A DNA stretch of 50,574 nucleotides, from positions 1 to 50,574 of the forward strand of contig CANOVJ010000024.1 of NCBI GenBank assembly GCA_947570615.1. The letters run 5' to 3'. Source of the stretch: an uncultured Lachnospiraceae bacterium. Its GTDB lineage: Bacteria; Bacillota; Clostridia; Lachnospirales; Lachnospiraceae. A program made the position numbers and the translations under genes. Positions 41,887 to 50,574 of the stretch are shown one piece after another. The first letter of the stretch is position 1. Each line of letters begins with the position of its first letter. Below the pieces are notes generated by a model, which ran no database searches, had not been told where the DNA came from, and saw nothing but the letters and a program-made list of their open reading frames with translations.

Positions 41887-42699
41887 ATGTACATACCTGA
41901 GATCGACAGAGACGAAAAAGGAATTCTGAAACAGATCAGATGCTTTGCGCTGGATATGGACGGAACCGTCTATCTGGGAGAAAAGTGGATTGACGGCGCC
42001 AGGGATTTTCTTAAGGCCGTGGAGGATGCGGGAAAGAAGTACGTTTTTCTTACCAACAATTCCTCCAAAAACCCGAAGGCATATCTGGACAAGTTAGAGA
42101 GAATGGGGCTTAAGGTGGGGCAGGACAAAATCGTCACCTCCGGCATGGCCGCCATCGATTATCTGAAGGAGCATTTTCCCGGAAAAAGAGTGTTTCTCCT
42201 GGGAAATGAACTGTTGCGGGAGGAGTTTGAACAGGAGGGGATCTGTCTGGACGAGAAGGCCCCGGAGATGGTGGTGGTGGGATTCGACACCTCCCTCACC
42301 TATGAAAAGATGTGCAGGGTCTGCGACCTGGTGCGCCAGGGGCTGCCCTACATCTCCACCCATCCCGATTTTAACTGTCCTACCGAGACGGGCTTTATCC
42401 CCGATGCGGGGGCCATCCACGCGTTCATTCACGCCTCTGCCTTCCGCTATCCGGACACCGTCATCGGCAAGCCAAACGCCGCCATCATGGACTATCTGGC
42501 CCGCCGGGCCGGGGTAAAAAAGGAGGAGACCGCCATGGTGGGCGATCGTCTCTACACAGACGTAGCCGCCGGAGTAAACAACGGCTACTATGGTTTTCTT
42601 GTACTCAGCGGCGAAGCCGGGATGAAGGACGTGGAGGAATCCTCCGTGATCCCCCATCTGATCTTCTCCTCCGTGAAGGGAATGATCCCCTTCCTTTGA
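41887..42699 (+). CDS. HAD-superfamily (subfamily IIA, NagD-like) phosphatase
   Basis: 270 residues. The motifs are complete: nucleophile FALDMDGTVYLG, motif II LTNNSS, motif III IGKPN, and motif IV MVGDRLYTDVAAG. The cap domain of type IIA lies between motifs II and III. Members dephosphorylate small sugar phosphates or nucleotides; the exact substrate cannot be read from sequence. It begins 27 bases after the aminopeptidase gene and is followed 50 bases later by addB. Confidence 0.9.
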   Translation: MYIPEIDRDEKGILKQIRCFALDMDGTVYLGEKWIDGARDFLKAVEDAGKKYVFLTNNSSKNPKAYLDKLERMGLKVGQDKIVTSGMAAIDYLKEHFPGKRVFLLGNELLREEFEQEGICLDEKAPEMVVVGFDTSLTYEKMCRVCDLVRQGLPYISTHPDFNCPTETGFIPDAGAIHAFIHASAFRYPDTVIGKPNAAIMDYLARRAGVKKEETAMVGDRLYTDVAAGVNNGYYGFLVLSGEAGMKDVEESSVIPHLIFSSVKGMIPFL

Positions 42700-42748
42700 G
42701 AGGACAGCATCCGGCTGAAACAATACACCTTTACCCCAGGAGCGACCT

Positions 42749-45700
42749 ATGTCATTGCAATTCTACTTCGGAGGCTCCGGCTCCGGCAAAAGCCGTCTCC
42801 TCCATCAGACTATCGCCCGTCAGGCGGGCAGGGAGCCCCGCCGCAATTTTCTTTTTCTGGTGCCGGATCAGTTCACCATGCAGACCCAGGTGGATCTGGT
42901 GAACGCCAGCGACTGCGGCGGAATCATGAATATTGACGTGCTCAGCTTCGGTCGTCTGACTCACCGGATCTTTGAGGAGACGGGCTTTGGCAACAGGCCG
43001 GTTCTGGACGACACCGGAAAAAGCCTGGTGCTGCGCAGGGTGGCGGCCTCCCTGCAGGATAAGATGCCGGTGATCGGCAAAAACTTAAACCGGATCGGTT
43101 ATATCCACGAGGTAAAATCCGCCATTTCCGAGTTCATGCAGTATGGACTGGGAGTCAGTCAGGTGGGAGAGCTGGCCGAATTTGCCAGGGGCCGGGGAGC
43201 CCTGCATCATAAGCTGAAGGATTTAGAGGTAATCTATCAGGGCTTTGTGGACTACATACAGGATCGTTTCATTACCACGGAGGAGACCCTGGAGCTTCTG
43301 ACCAGGGCCGTTGGTAAATCGCAGATCATAAGGGGAAGCGTGGTGGTCTTTGACGGATTCACCGGCTTCACGCCCATCCAGTATCGGCTGATTCAGGAGC
43401 TTCTGAGACTGACCGAGCGAGTCATCATTTCCATAACAATTGATATCACAGAGGATCCCTTCAAAATGAAAGGGGAGCAGGAGTTGTTTTACCTGAGCAA
43501 AAAGACGGTGAGCGATCTCTGCCGCCTGTGCGGGGAGCTTTCGGATCCGGAAAAGCGCAGACGGGAGAAGGATGTCTATCTGACAGAAAGCCCCCTGCCA
43601 AGGTTTAGGGACAATGGGGAGCTGGCCCATCTGGAACAGCGCCTGTTCCGGTATCCGCTCTGTCCGTATCAGTCCGGGGAGCCAGAAGTCCGGGAGCCGA
43701 AAGCTCAGGAATCAGAAGCCCGGGAGCCAAAAGCGCCTGCGGCGGAACGTTCAGATGATGATGGCCGGAAGGGGATCGCGCTCATGGAGGCCTTAAATCC
43801 TGCCCAGGAGGTAAGGCAGGTGTGCATTAAAATCCGGGACATGGTTCTCAGAGAAGGGTACTGCTACCGGGATATCGCAGTGGTAACAGGTGATATGGAA
43901 ACCTACGGGGACTATTTTGAACGGGAATCCCTGGTCTATGATATCCCGGTTTTTCTGGACAGAACCCGGGGGCTTCTTCTCAATCCTTTTATCGAGTACA
44001 TCCGAAGCGCGCTGAAAATGGCGCTTTCCGATTTTTCTTATGAGAGCGTGTTTCATTATCTGCGCTGCGGGCTGGCGGATTTTGAGACGGAGGAGATCGA
44101 CAGACTGGAAAATTATGTGCTGGCTCTGGGGATCCGGGGAAAGCGAAAATGGAGCCAGATATTTACCAGAAAATTAAATTCAAACTTAATTATATCGGAT
44201 GTTACGGATGAGGATGAGGCGCAGCGGCAGATTCATTTTATGGAGGGGATCAATCGGACCAGGGAGCGTCTGATGGAGCAGATCGCCCCTCTGCTGGAAG
44301 CGAACGCCGTCCCCCCTGGCGGGACGGCCAGTCGTAAGGGGAAAACCGCCGGGGAGATGGTGCGGATCCTGTACGATTTTATTGTAAAGGGAAGGATCCA
44401 GGAGAAGCTCTCCGGCTTTGCGGCGTATTTCAGAGAAAACGGGAATCCTGAGCGGGCCAGGGAGTACGACCAGATCTACCGGCTGGTGATGGAACTTTTA
44501 GAGCAGATCATGGGACTTTTGAAGGACGAGCCCATGAGTCTTTCAGATTTTGCGGAGATTCTCGACGCCGGCTTTTCTGAGATCGAGGTGGGAATCATCC
44601 CCGGAAGCGTGGATCGCGTGGTTGTGGGAGATATACAGCGCACCCGCTTAAAGCAGGTGCGGGCGCTGTTTTTCCTGGGAGTAAACGATGGAAATATTCC
44701 GGGCAACAACTCGAAGGGCGGCATCATCTCCGATATCGACCGGGAATTTCTCCGGCAGTCGGAATTTGAGCTTGCCCCCACACCGAGACAGCAGATGTTT
44801 ATCCAGCGTCTCTATCTCTATATGAATATGACCAAACCCTCGGAGCGTCTGTATCTGTCCTTTTCACGGGTCAGTGCCCAGGGAAAAAGCATCCGGCCCT
44901 CTTACCTGATCGATATGATGCAGAAGCTGTTTCCGGATCTGGAAATTAAAAATACATATGTTATGAGCGAGCGGACAGAGCATCCGGCCTTTGATCAGAT
45001 TATGGGCCGCAGAGACGGGCTCACCCTGCTGGCCAGGGAGCTTCGAGAGTACGCGGCGGAGCGTCCGGGAGAGCTCACCGGGCAGGAGCTGCAGTGCTTG
45101 CGGCGGTTTTATCACGGGCAGGAGGAATGGGAGAAGTATGCCGGGGAGCTGGAAGAGGCGGCCTTTGCCAGGTATGAGCACAGGCCCCTGGTGAAGGCTC
45201 TGGCCAGGGCATTGTACGGAACCACCCTGGAGAACAGCGTCAGCCGTCTGGAGCGGTACGCGGCCTGCGCTTATTCACATTTCCTGCAATACGGGCTGAT
45301 GCTGAAGGAGCGGGAGGAATACAGCTTTGAGCCCGTGGATCTGGGCAATATTTTCCACCAGGTGCTGGAGGACTTTGCAGGAAAACTTGCAGAAAACGGA
45401 CTGACCTGGTTCGATTTTGACGAGGAGACGGGAGACAGGCTCCTGCGGGAGGCTCTCGAGGCCGCCACCATGTCGTATGGGGAGACAATTCTGTACAGTA
45501 ACGCTCGTTATGAATATATGGTGGAGCGGATGTACCGGATTTTAAGGCGCACTGTCCGAACGCTGAGGATCCAGCTTCGGGAGGGGGATTTTGTCCCGGC
45601 GTCCTTCGAGATGAGCTTTTCCAGGGTGGAAAGGCTCGAGTCCGTGAACATTGCCCTGTCCGGACAGGAGAGGATGCGTCTTAAGGGGCGGATTGACCGG

Positions 45701-46369
45701 ATCGACACCTGCGAGGATGAGGAGCATGTCTATGTGAAGGTCATCGACTACAAATCCGGCAACAGGAAGTTTGATCTTGCGGCCCTGTACTATGGATTAC
45801 AGCTGCAGCTTGTGGTCTATATGAATGTGGCCAAGGAGATTGCCGCCAGGGAGCATCCGGAAAAGGAGATTGTTCCCGCGGCCCTTCTGTACTATCACGT
45901 GAGTGATCCCGTGATCAAAATGGAGGGGGAGACGACACCCCAGGAGATCGAGCGGGAGATTCTGCGGGAACTTCGCACCAGCGGCCTGGTCAGCCAGGAT
46001 GAGAGAGTGGTCAGTCTTCTGGACAAAAACTTTACCGACAAGTCCCTGGTGATCCCGGTGGAACGCAAAAAGGACGGGAGCTTTTCCCTTCGCTCGGGCG
46101 TCATGGCCAGGGAGGATTATGAGGTGGTTTCCCGGTTTGTAAGCCATAAGATGCGCAGGCTCGGGACGGAGATTCTCTCCGGGAATATCGCGGTGAATCC
46201 CTGCGAACAGGCAGGCTCGCGCTCCTGTACATACTGCGCCTTTAAGAGCGTCTGCGATTTTGAGGAGAAGATACCGGGCTATGAGATGCGCATGCTGGCC
46301 GGGGGGAGTGCGGACGATCTGCTTTTGAGGATGAGACAGGAGCTGGAGGATGAGACAGAGGCGCCCTGA
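42749..46369 (+). CDS. addB: AddB subunit of the AddAB helicase-nuclease
   Basis: 1206 residues. The N-terminal P-loop GGSGSGKS is followed by helicase-like domains and a C-terminal RecB-type nuclease domain (VKVIDYKSGNRKFD). A four-Cys iron-sulfur cluster is likely: one Cys upstream (YAACAYSHFLQYG) and three in CEQAGSRSCTYCAFKSVC. With AddA it resects double-strand DNA ends for recombination at Chi-type sites. Residues about 311-330 hold a tandem 10-residue repeat (EPEVREPKAQ, ESEAREPKAP) in a flexible insertion. ATG 42749 follows CAGGAG. It lies directly upstream of addA, the normal order. Confidence 0.94.
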   Translation: MSLQFYFGGSGSGKSRLLHQTIARQAGREPRRNFLFLVPDQFTMQTQVDLVNASDCGGIMNIDVLSFGRLTHRIFEETGFGNRPVLDDTGKSLVLRRVAASLQDKMPVIGKNLNRIGYIHEVKSAISEFMQYGLGVSQVGELAEFARGRGALHHKLKDLEVIYQGFVDYIQDRFITTEETLELLTRAVGKSQIIRGSVVVFDGFTGFTPIQYRLIQELLRLTERVIISITIDITEDPFKMKGEQELFYLSKKTVSDLCRLCGELSDPEKRRREKDVYLTESPLPRFRDNGELAHLEQRLFRYPLCPYQSGEPEVREPKAQESEAREPKAPAAERSDDDGRKGIALMEALNPAQEVRQVCIKIRDMVLREGYCYRDIAVVTGDMETYGDYFERESLVYDIPVFLDRTRGLLLNPFIEYIRSALKMALSDFSYESVFHYLRCGLADFETEEIDRLENYVLALGIRGKRKWSQIFTRKLNSNLIISDVTDEDEAQRQIHFMEGINRTRERLMEQIAPLLEANAVPPGGTASRKGKTAGEMVRILYDFIVKGRIQEKLSGFAAYFRENGNPERAREYDQIYRLVMELLEQIMGLLKDEPMSLSDFAEILDAGFSEIEVGIIPGSVDRVVVGDIQRTRLKQVRALFFLGVNDGNIPGNNSKGGIISDIDREFLRQSEFELAPTPRQQMFIQRLYLYMNMTKPSERLYLSFSRVSAQGKSIRPSYLIDMMQKLFPDLEIKNTYVMSERTEHPAFDQIMGRRDGLTLLARELREYAAERPGELTGQELQCLRRFYHGQEEWEKYAGELEEAAFARYEHRPLVKALARALYGTTLENSVSRLERYAACAYSHFLQYGLMLKEREEYSFEPVDLGNIFHQVLEDFAGKLAENGLTWFDFDEETGDRLLREALEAATMSYGETILYSNARYEYMVERMYRILRRTVRTLRIQLREGDFVPASFEMSFSRVERLESVNIALSGQERMRLKGRIDRIDTCEDEEHVYVKVIDYKSGNRKFDLAALYYGLQLQLVVYMNVAKEIAAREHPEKEIVPAALLYYHVSDPVIKMEGETTPQEIEREILRELRTSGLVSQDERVVSLLDKNFTDKSLVIPVERKKDGSFSLRSGVMAREDYEVVSRFVSHKMRRLGTEILSGNIAVNPCEQAGSRSCTYCAFKSVCDFEEKIPGYEMRMLAGGSADDLLLRMRQELEDETEAP

Positions 46370-46436
46370 GTCCGATCAATTCTGAAACGAAACAGATACA
46401 TTTCCGGGCGGATAATCCCGGGGAAGGGTACGGAAA

Positions 46437-49400
46437 ATGGCGATAGCATTCACAGAGGAACAACAGAAGGTGATCACACTGCGGGACAGGAACCTCCTGG
46501 TGTCCGCGGCGGCCGGTTCCGGCAAGACGGCGGTGCTGGTGGAGCGGATCATCCGCATGATCACGGATGAGGAGCATCCCGTGGACATCGACCGGCTTCT
46601 GGTGGTGACCTTCACCAATGCGGCGGCGGCCGAGATGCGGGAGAGGATCGCCCTGGCGGTGAACAGACTGCTTTCCCGGGACGGGCAGAACATACACCTG
46701 CAAAAGCAGGCTTCCCTCCTGCACAACGCCCAGATCACCACCATAGACAGCTTTTGCCTCTTTGTCATTCGGAATAATTTCAATGATATCGGCCTGGATC
46801 CGGGCTTTCGGGTGGCGGACGAGGGGGAGATGCGGCTTTTAAAGCAGGATGTGATGGAGGAGCTTCTGGAGGAGCGTTACCAGCAGGGGGATGCGGGGTT
46901 TCTCTCCTGCGTGGAGTATTTCACCGGGGGAAGCGACGATAAGCTTCTGGAGGAGTATATGGCCAGGCTGTACGAGTTTTCCATGAGCTGCCCCTGGCCG
47001 GAAGACTGGATCGGTCAATGTGTCGAGGAGTATAAAATAACAGATATTTCCCGCATGGAGGAGTCCTCCTGGTGTCAGTATCTGCTCTGTTATGTAAAGA
47101 CGGTCATAAAAGAATGTGCCCGGGAGCTGGAGCAGGCTGTCCGCATCGTACAGAGACCGGACGGGCCTTATATGTACGGGGAAACGCTGGAAAGAGAGCT
47201 GGAAATGTTGAATCATGTTTTGACATTTGAAGGCTTCTCGCAGCTTCAGGAGAAAATATCAGGCGTTTCCTTTGGCAGGCTTCCCTCGAAAAAGGATGAT
47301 TCGGTGAATCCTCTGTGCAGGGAGCGGGTACAGCAGATCCGCAGGGAGGTCAAAAAGCATCTGGAAGAGCTGGAGGACTCCTTTCTGTCCCTGAGCCCGG
47401 AGCTGGCTCTGAAACGGATGGAGCTGGCCGCGCCCTTTGTGGAGGAGCTGCTCTCGCTGACGCTTTCCTATAAGGAGCGGCTGGATGCGAAAAAACGGAA
47501 GGAGAATCTCATCGATTTTCACGATATGGAGCATTTTGCCCTGCAGATCCTGATTAAAAAGACACCGGAGGGGACGCTCTTACCCACGCCTGCGGCGCTG
47601 GAATACAGACAGTTTTTTCAGGAAATCCTGATCGACGAGTACCAGGACAGCAATCAGGTGCAGGAGCTTCTTCTCAAAAGCATCTCCGGCGAGGAGGAGG
47701 GACGCTTCAACCGTTTCATGGTGGGGGATGTAAAGCAGAGTATTTACAAATTCCGCCAGGCCTGCCCTGAGCTTTTTATGGATAAATACAGCCGTTATTC
47801 TACACAGGAGGGGGAGCGGCAGAGGATCGATCTGCACAGGAATTTTCGCAGCCGCCCCCAGGTGCTCCAGGGGGTCAACCGGCTTTTTGGAAGGATTATG
47901 AGAAGGGAGTTAGGGGGAGTGGAGTACGATTCGGACGCCGCCCTCTATGAGGGGGCCGTTTTTCCCGAAAACCCGGAGGAGCCCTGCGCATACGATACGG
48001 AATATATGCTCGTCGAAAAGTCTGAGGATTCCTCCCGCCCGGTGCGGGAGCAGGAGGCGTCGGCCATTGCCGGAAGGATCAGGGAGCTCTACAGGAGCCT
48101 TCAGGTGACTGATTCGGTCAGCGGGAAACTGCGCCCGGTGAGATACAGCGACATGGTGATTTTGCTTCGGACAATGACAGGCTGGGCGGAAGAGTTTAAG
48201 AATGTGCTGGAGAGGGAGGGGATCCCCGCCTATGTCTCCTCCCATACCGGATATTTCCAGGCGGCGGAGATCAGAGGGCTTTTGCAGTTTCTTCGGGTGA
48301 TAGACAATCCGCTACAGGATATCCCTCTCTATGGAACGCTGAAATCCTTTTTCGGCGGCTTTACCCAGGAGGAGATCGCCCTTGTGAGGGGAGAGAAAAG
48401 GCAATCCTTATTGTATGAGAGCTTACTGTCCCATCAGGGGCCTCTCAGAGAAAAAATACAGGCGTTTTTAAACCGCCTTGCCCATTACCGGCAGATGACC
48501 GCCTACACGCCCATCCACAAGCTGATCCAGGAGATCCTGCAGGATACGGGATACGCCGACTATGTGCTGGCATTATCCGGCGGGGAGCAGAGGCGGGCCA
48601 ATGTGGAGATGCTGCTCACCCGGGCCGCGGCCTTTGAGAACACCAGCTATTATGGTCTGTTCCACTTCCTGCGCTATATCGAACAGCTGGAGAAATACGA
48701 GGTGGATTATGGCCCTGCGGATGTGCTGGACGAGAACGCGGACGTGGTGCGGATCATGAGCATCCATAAGAGCAAGGGGCTGGAATTTCCCGTGTGCTTT
48801 GTGGCGGGGCTGGCCCGGAAATTCAACATGCAGGATGTAAACAGCCGCATGATCGCAGATATGGAGATGGGGATCGGCGTGGACTATGTGGACAGTGTTC
48901 TGCGGGTGAGAAGCAGTACCCTTAAGAAAAACGCCGTTGCTCTTAAGATGAAGCATGATCTTCTGGGGGAGGAGCTGCGGGTGCTGTATGTGGCCATGAC
49001 CAGGGCGAGGGAAAAGCTGATCCTCACCGCCATGATCCCTTCCATCCCAAAGCTTCAGCAGGAGATTGAGCAGCGGATGGAATTTCAGGGACAGGATCCT
49101 TCCAGGCTTGCCTTCTGTGTTCTGGCGGGGGCGAACAGCGTTCTGGATTTCCTTATCCCGTGTCTGGATCTGACTGCGAATTTTGTCACTGCGACGGATA
49201 TCCTGCAAAAGGATGTGTACGCTGCGGTGCAGGATATCCGGAAAAGGCAGGAGCTGTTTCGTGCCGTGACCCGTGAGAGCGGATTGACCGAAACGGATAA
49301 CCAGATTATGGCAGAGCTGTCGGAGCGGATGGATCTTTCCTATCCCTGCCAGTATCTGTCCCGTCTTTTTGTCAAGACAACCGTGTCAGAGCTCAAGAAA

Positions 49401-50108
49401 AAGGCCATGCATGGTTTACCGAATCAGTCAACAGAGGGGATTTTGGACGCCGCCTCCTCTGGCGGGACGTCCTCCGGGGCGAATATGGAGCAGGCCTTTA
49501 CCAGAAGGCTCTTTGAGGAGCCGGAGGTTGTCCCCTACATTCCTTCCTTTATGAAGGAGGAGGAGAAACTCTCCGGCGCCGACCGGGGAAGCGCTTACCA
49601 CCGGGTGATGGAGCTTCTGGACTTTGAGAGGGTACGCAGGGCGGCGCAGGAAGGGAATCGGGAGGCGGAGATCGACCGTCAGCTTGAGAGCCTGGTGGCG
49701 GAAGGAAGACTGAGCCCTTCCTGGCGGGAGAGTATCTTCCTTCCCAGGCTCACCGCCTTTTTTGACACCTCACTGGCCCGGCGCATGAGCCTTGCATGGG
49801 AAAGAGGAGCGCTTTACAGGGAGCAGCCCTTCGTGCTGGGGCTTCCCGCCAGCCGTCTGGGGGAGGAGTTTCCCGAAAAAGAACAGGTGTTAATCCAGGG
49901 GATTATCGACGTTTTTTTTGAAGAGGATCAAAAAATAATCGTGGCCGATTACAAAACGGATGTTGTGAAATCTGAAAAGGAGCTGATCTCGCGCTACCAG
50001 GTGCAGCTCGACTATTACGCGGAGGCGCTGGAGCGTCTGACGGGCAAAAAGGTTGTCGAAAAAATCATATATTCTTTTGCACTGGGAAAAGAGATTATGC
50101 TATACTGA
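46437..50108 (+). CDS. addA: AddA subunit of the AddAB helicase-nuclease
   Basis: 1223 residues, full length. UvrD/Rep-type helicase motifs include Walker A SAAAGSGKT near the N-terminus, VTFTNAAAAEMRERI, LIDEYQDSNQVQ (Walker B), VGDVKQSIYKFRQACPELF and VRIMSIHKSKGLEFPVCFV. The C-terminal RecB-family nuclease domain has VADYKTDVV (Asp/Lys), with QVQLDYYAEAL. It is the 3'-5' motor and one nuclease of AddAB, used in double-strand break repair. ATG 46437 follows GGGGAAGGG. The 67-base gap from addB holds no terminator. Confidence 0.95.
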   Translation: MAIAFTEEQQKVITLRDRNLLVSAAAGSGKTAVLVERIIRMITDEEHPVDIDRLLVVTFTNAAAAEMRERIALAVNRLLSRDGQNIHLQKQASLLHNAQITTIDSFCLFVIRNNFNDIGLDPGFRVADEGEMRLLKQDVMEELLEERYQQGDAGFLSCVEYFTGGSDDKLLEEYMARLYEFSMSCPWPEDWIGQCVEEYKITDISRMEESSWCQYLLCYVKTVIKECARELEQAVRIVQRPDGPYMYGETLERELEMLNHVLTFEGFSQLQEKISGVSFGRLPSKKDDSVNPLCRERVQQIRREVKKHLEELEDSFLSLSPELALKRMELAAPFVEELLSLTLSYKERLDAKKRKENLIDFHDMEHFALQILIKKTPEGTLLPTPAALEYRQFFQEILIDEYQDSNQVQELLLKSISGEEEGRFNRFMVGDVKQSIYKFRQACPELFMDKYSRYSTQEGERQRIDLHRNFRSRPQVLQGVNRLFGRIMRRELGGVEYDSDAALYEGAVFPENPEEPCAYDTEYMLVEKSEDSSRPVREQEASAIAGRIRELYRSLQVTDSVSGKLRPVRYSDMVILLRTMTGWAEEFKNVLEREGIPAYVSSHTGYFQAAEIRGLLQFLRVIDNPLQDIPLYGTLKSFFGGFTQEEIALVRGEKRQSLLYESLLSHQGPLREKIQAFLNRLAHYRQMTAYTPIHKLIQEILQDTGYADYVLALSGGEQRRANVEMLLTRAAAFENTSYYGLFHFLRYIEQLEKYEVDYGPADVLDENADVVRIMSIHKSKGLEFPVCFVAGLARKFNMQDVNSRMIADMEMGIGVDYVDSVLRVRSSTLKKNAVALKMKHDLLGEELRVLYVAMTRAREKLILTAMIPSIPKLQQEIEQRMEFQGQDPSRLAFCVLAGANSVLDFLIPCLDLTANFVTATDILQKDVYAAVQDIRKRQELFRAVTRESGLTETDNQIMAELSERMDLSYPCQYLSRLFVKTTVSELKKKAMHGLPNQSTEGILDAASSGGTSSGANMEQAFTRRLFEEPEVVPYIPSFMKEEEKLSGADRGSAYHRVMELLDFERVRRAAQEGNREAEIDRQLESLVAEGRLSPSWRESIFLPRLTAFFDTSLARRMSLAWERGALYREQPFVLGLPASRLGEEFPEKEQVLIQGIIDVFFEEDQKIIVADYKTDVVKSEKELISRYQVQLDYYAEALERLTGKKVVEKIIYSFALGKEIMLY

Positions 50109-50219
50109 TAAGGAACAAAGGATGTCCCTGCAGATCCTTATGGAGGGGGGTCCTTGTGTGAACAGAGGGCGCGGCGAGGGCTGACGCCCGGATCAAATAT
50201 ACGCAGGAGGTACATAGTT

Positions 50220-50522
50220 ATGAAACTGAAGTTTGGCATTAAGGAAGTGGTAGCCATCGGCATTGGTACGGCGCTGTTTGTGGCGCTGACGGAGATTCAG
50301 ATTCCCACCGGTATTCCCAATACCTATTTACAGCCCCGTATGGCCATCATGGCCTTTCTGGCGGCAGTGTTCGGTCCCGTGGTCGGCGCAGTAGTGGGAA
50401 TTCTGGGCCATGCACTGGGTGACGCCATGTTCTACGGCAGCGTGTGGTGGAGCTGGGTGTTCCCGGATGGACTGGTAGGTCTTGTGATCGGCCTGTTTGC
50501 CGCAAAATACGCGGTGAAGTGA
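50220..50522 (+). pseudogene. ECF transporter S-component, cut short by an IS element
   Basis: 100 residues remain of a membrane protein that resembles the UPF0397/ECF S-component family: KEVVAIGIGTALFVALTE, IPTGIPNTYLQPRMAIMAFL, FGPVVGAVVGILGHALGD and YGSVWWSWVFPDGLVGLVIG. Intact relatives have about 180 residues. The reading frame ends with TGA at 50520-50522, directly before the IS terminal repeat, so the C-terminal part is displaced. S-components bind a vitamin or other micronutrient and deliver it with an EcfAA'T module, not seen here. ATG 50220 follows AGGAGG (50204-50209). Confidence 0.7.
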
Positions 50523-50524
50523 TC

Positions 50525-50574
50525 TGACCCCAAAAAGTTAGACAAAAATTTATAGTTATGCAACTGATAAGGAT
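50525..50574. mobile_element. End of an IS3-family insertion sequence
   Basis: TGACCCCAAAAAGTTAGACA (50525-50544) matches the terminal inverted repeat typical of IS3-family elements of the IS150 group. The element continues past the window, so its transposase cannot be checked. It directly follows the truncated S-component gene. Confidence 0.7.

Noticed and set aside
50109-50219. Possible riboswitch ahead of the ECF S-component gene
   Set aside because: S-component genes often have riboswitches, but the 110-base leader shows only a short AAGGAT/ATCCTT pairing and no motif of a known class.
1-50574. CRISPR arrays, tRNA or rRNA genes
   Set aside because: No regularly spaced repeats and no tRNA- or rRNA-like conserved sequences were seen on either strand when reading the window.

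Overview
The window looks like chromosome from a spore-forming, GC-rich member of the Clostridia, most likely Lachnospiraceae. The evidence is strong AGGAGG-type ribosome binding sites, sporulation genes of the spoVA set, the AddAB rather than RecBCD repair enzyme, a YesM/YesN two-component pair, and carbohydrate ABC transporters of the CUT1 type packed with glycoside hydrolases. The genus is not determined. No rRNA, tRNA or CRISPR array was seen.

Layout. 1-189 is the 3' end of what looks like a transposase. 648-6127 is a sugar-uptake operon (lipoprotein binding protein, two permeases) ending in a GH127 beta-L-arabinofuranosidase-like enzyme, closed by a 19-bp-stem terminator. 6459-9588 has a decayed WYL-domain regulator followed by three tightly packed genes of unknown role. 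These encode Gly/Ala-rich membrane-associated proteins, the last resembling DUF697. 9683-13435 on the minus strand has a 51-residue protein and a YesM/YesN pair whose kinase gene is split by one extra G in a G6 tract.

13712-29272 is a large glycan locus: a GH106-like enzyme, a GntR/LacI-type regulator, a CUT1 transporter, two GH76 endo-alpha-1,6-mannanases (one a surface lipoprotein, one cytoplasmic), GH38 and GH125 alpha-mannosidases and a GH29 fucosidase-like enzyme. Together these fit uptake and breakdown of alpha-mannan or mannose-rich glycans: the surface GH76 cuts the backbone, the ABC transporter imports oligosaccharides, and cytoplasmic GH76, GH125 and GH38 finish them. Two consensus promoters, before the GH106-like gene and before the transporter, carry the same 10-base word over the -35 box, so the regulator encoded between them probably controls both.

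29351-31090 is a nucleotidyltransferase/HEPN pair overlapping a membrane-anchored EEP-family phosphodiesterase. 31184-37505 holds spoVAA-spoVAB, a small unknown gene, ridA, a shikimate-kinase-like gene with altered substrate residues, a DMT-family permease, a GH31 glucosidase and a lone spoVAE. Candidate forespore (sigma-G) promoters precede both spoVA units. 37708-39707 is an AT-rich, minus-strand module: ECF sigma factor, likely anti-sigma factor and a third membrane-anchored protein. 40054-50108 runs aminopeptidase P, HAD phosphatase, addB, addA. At 50220 an ECF-transporter S-component gene is cut short by the end of an IS3-family element that runs off the window.
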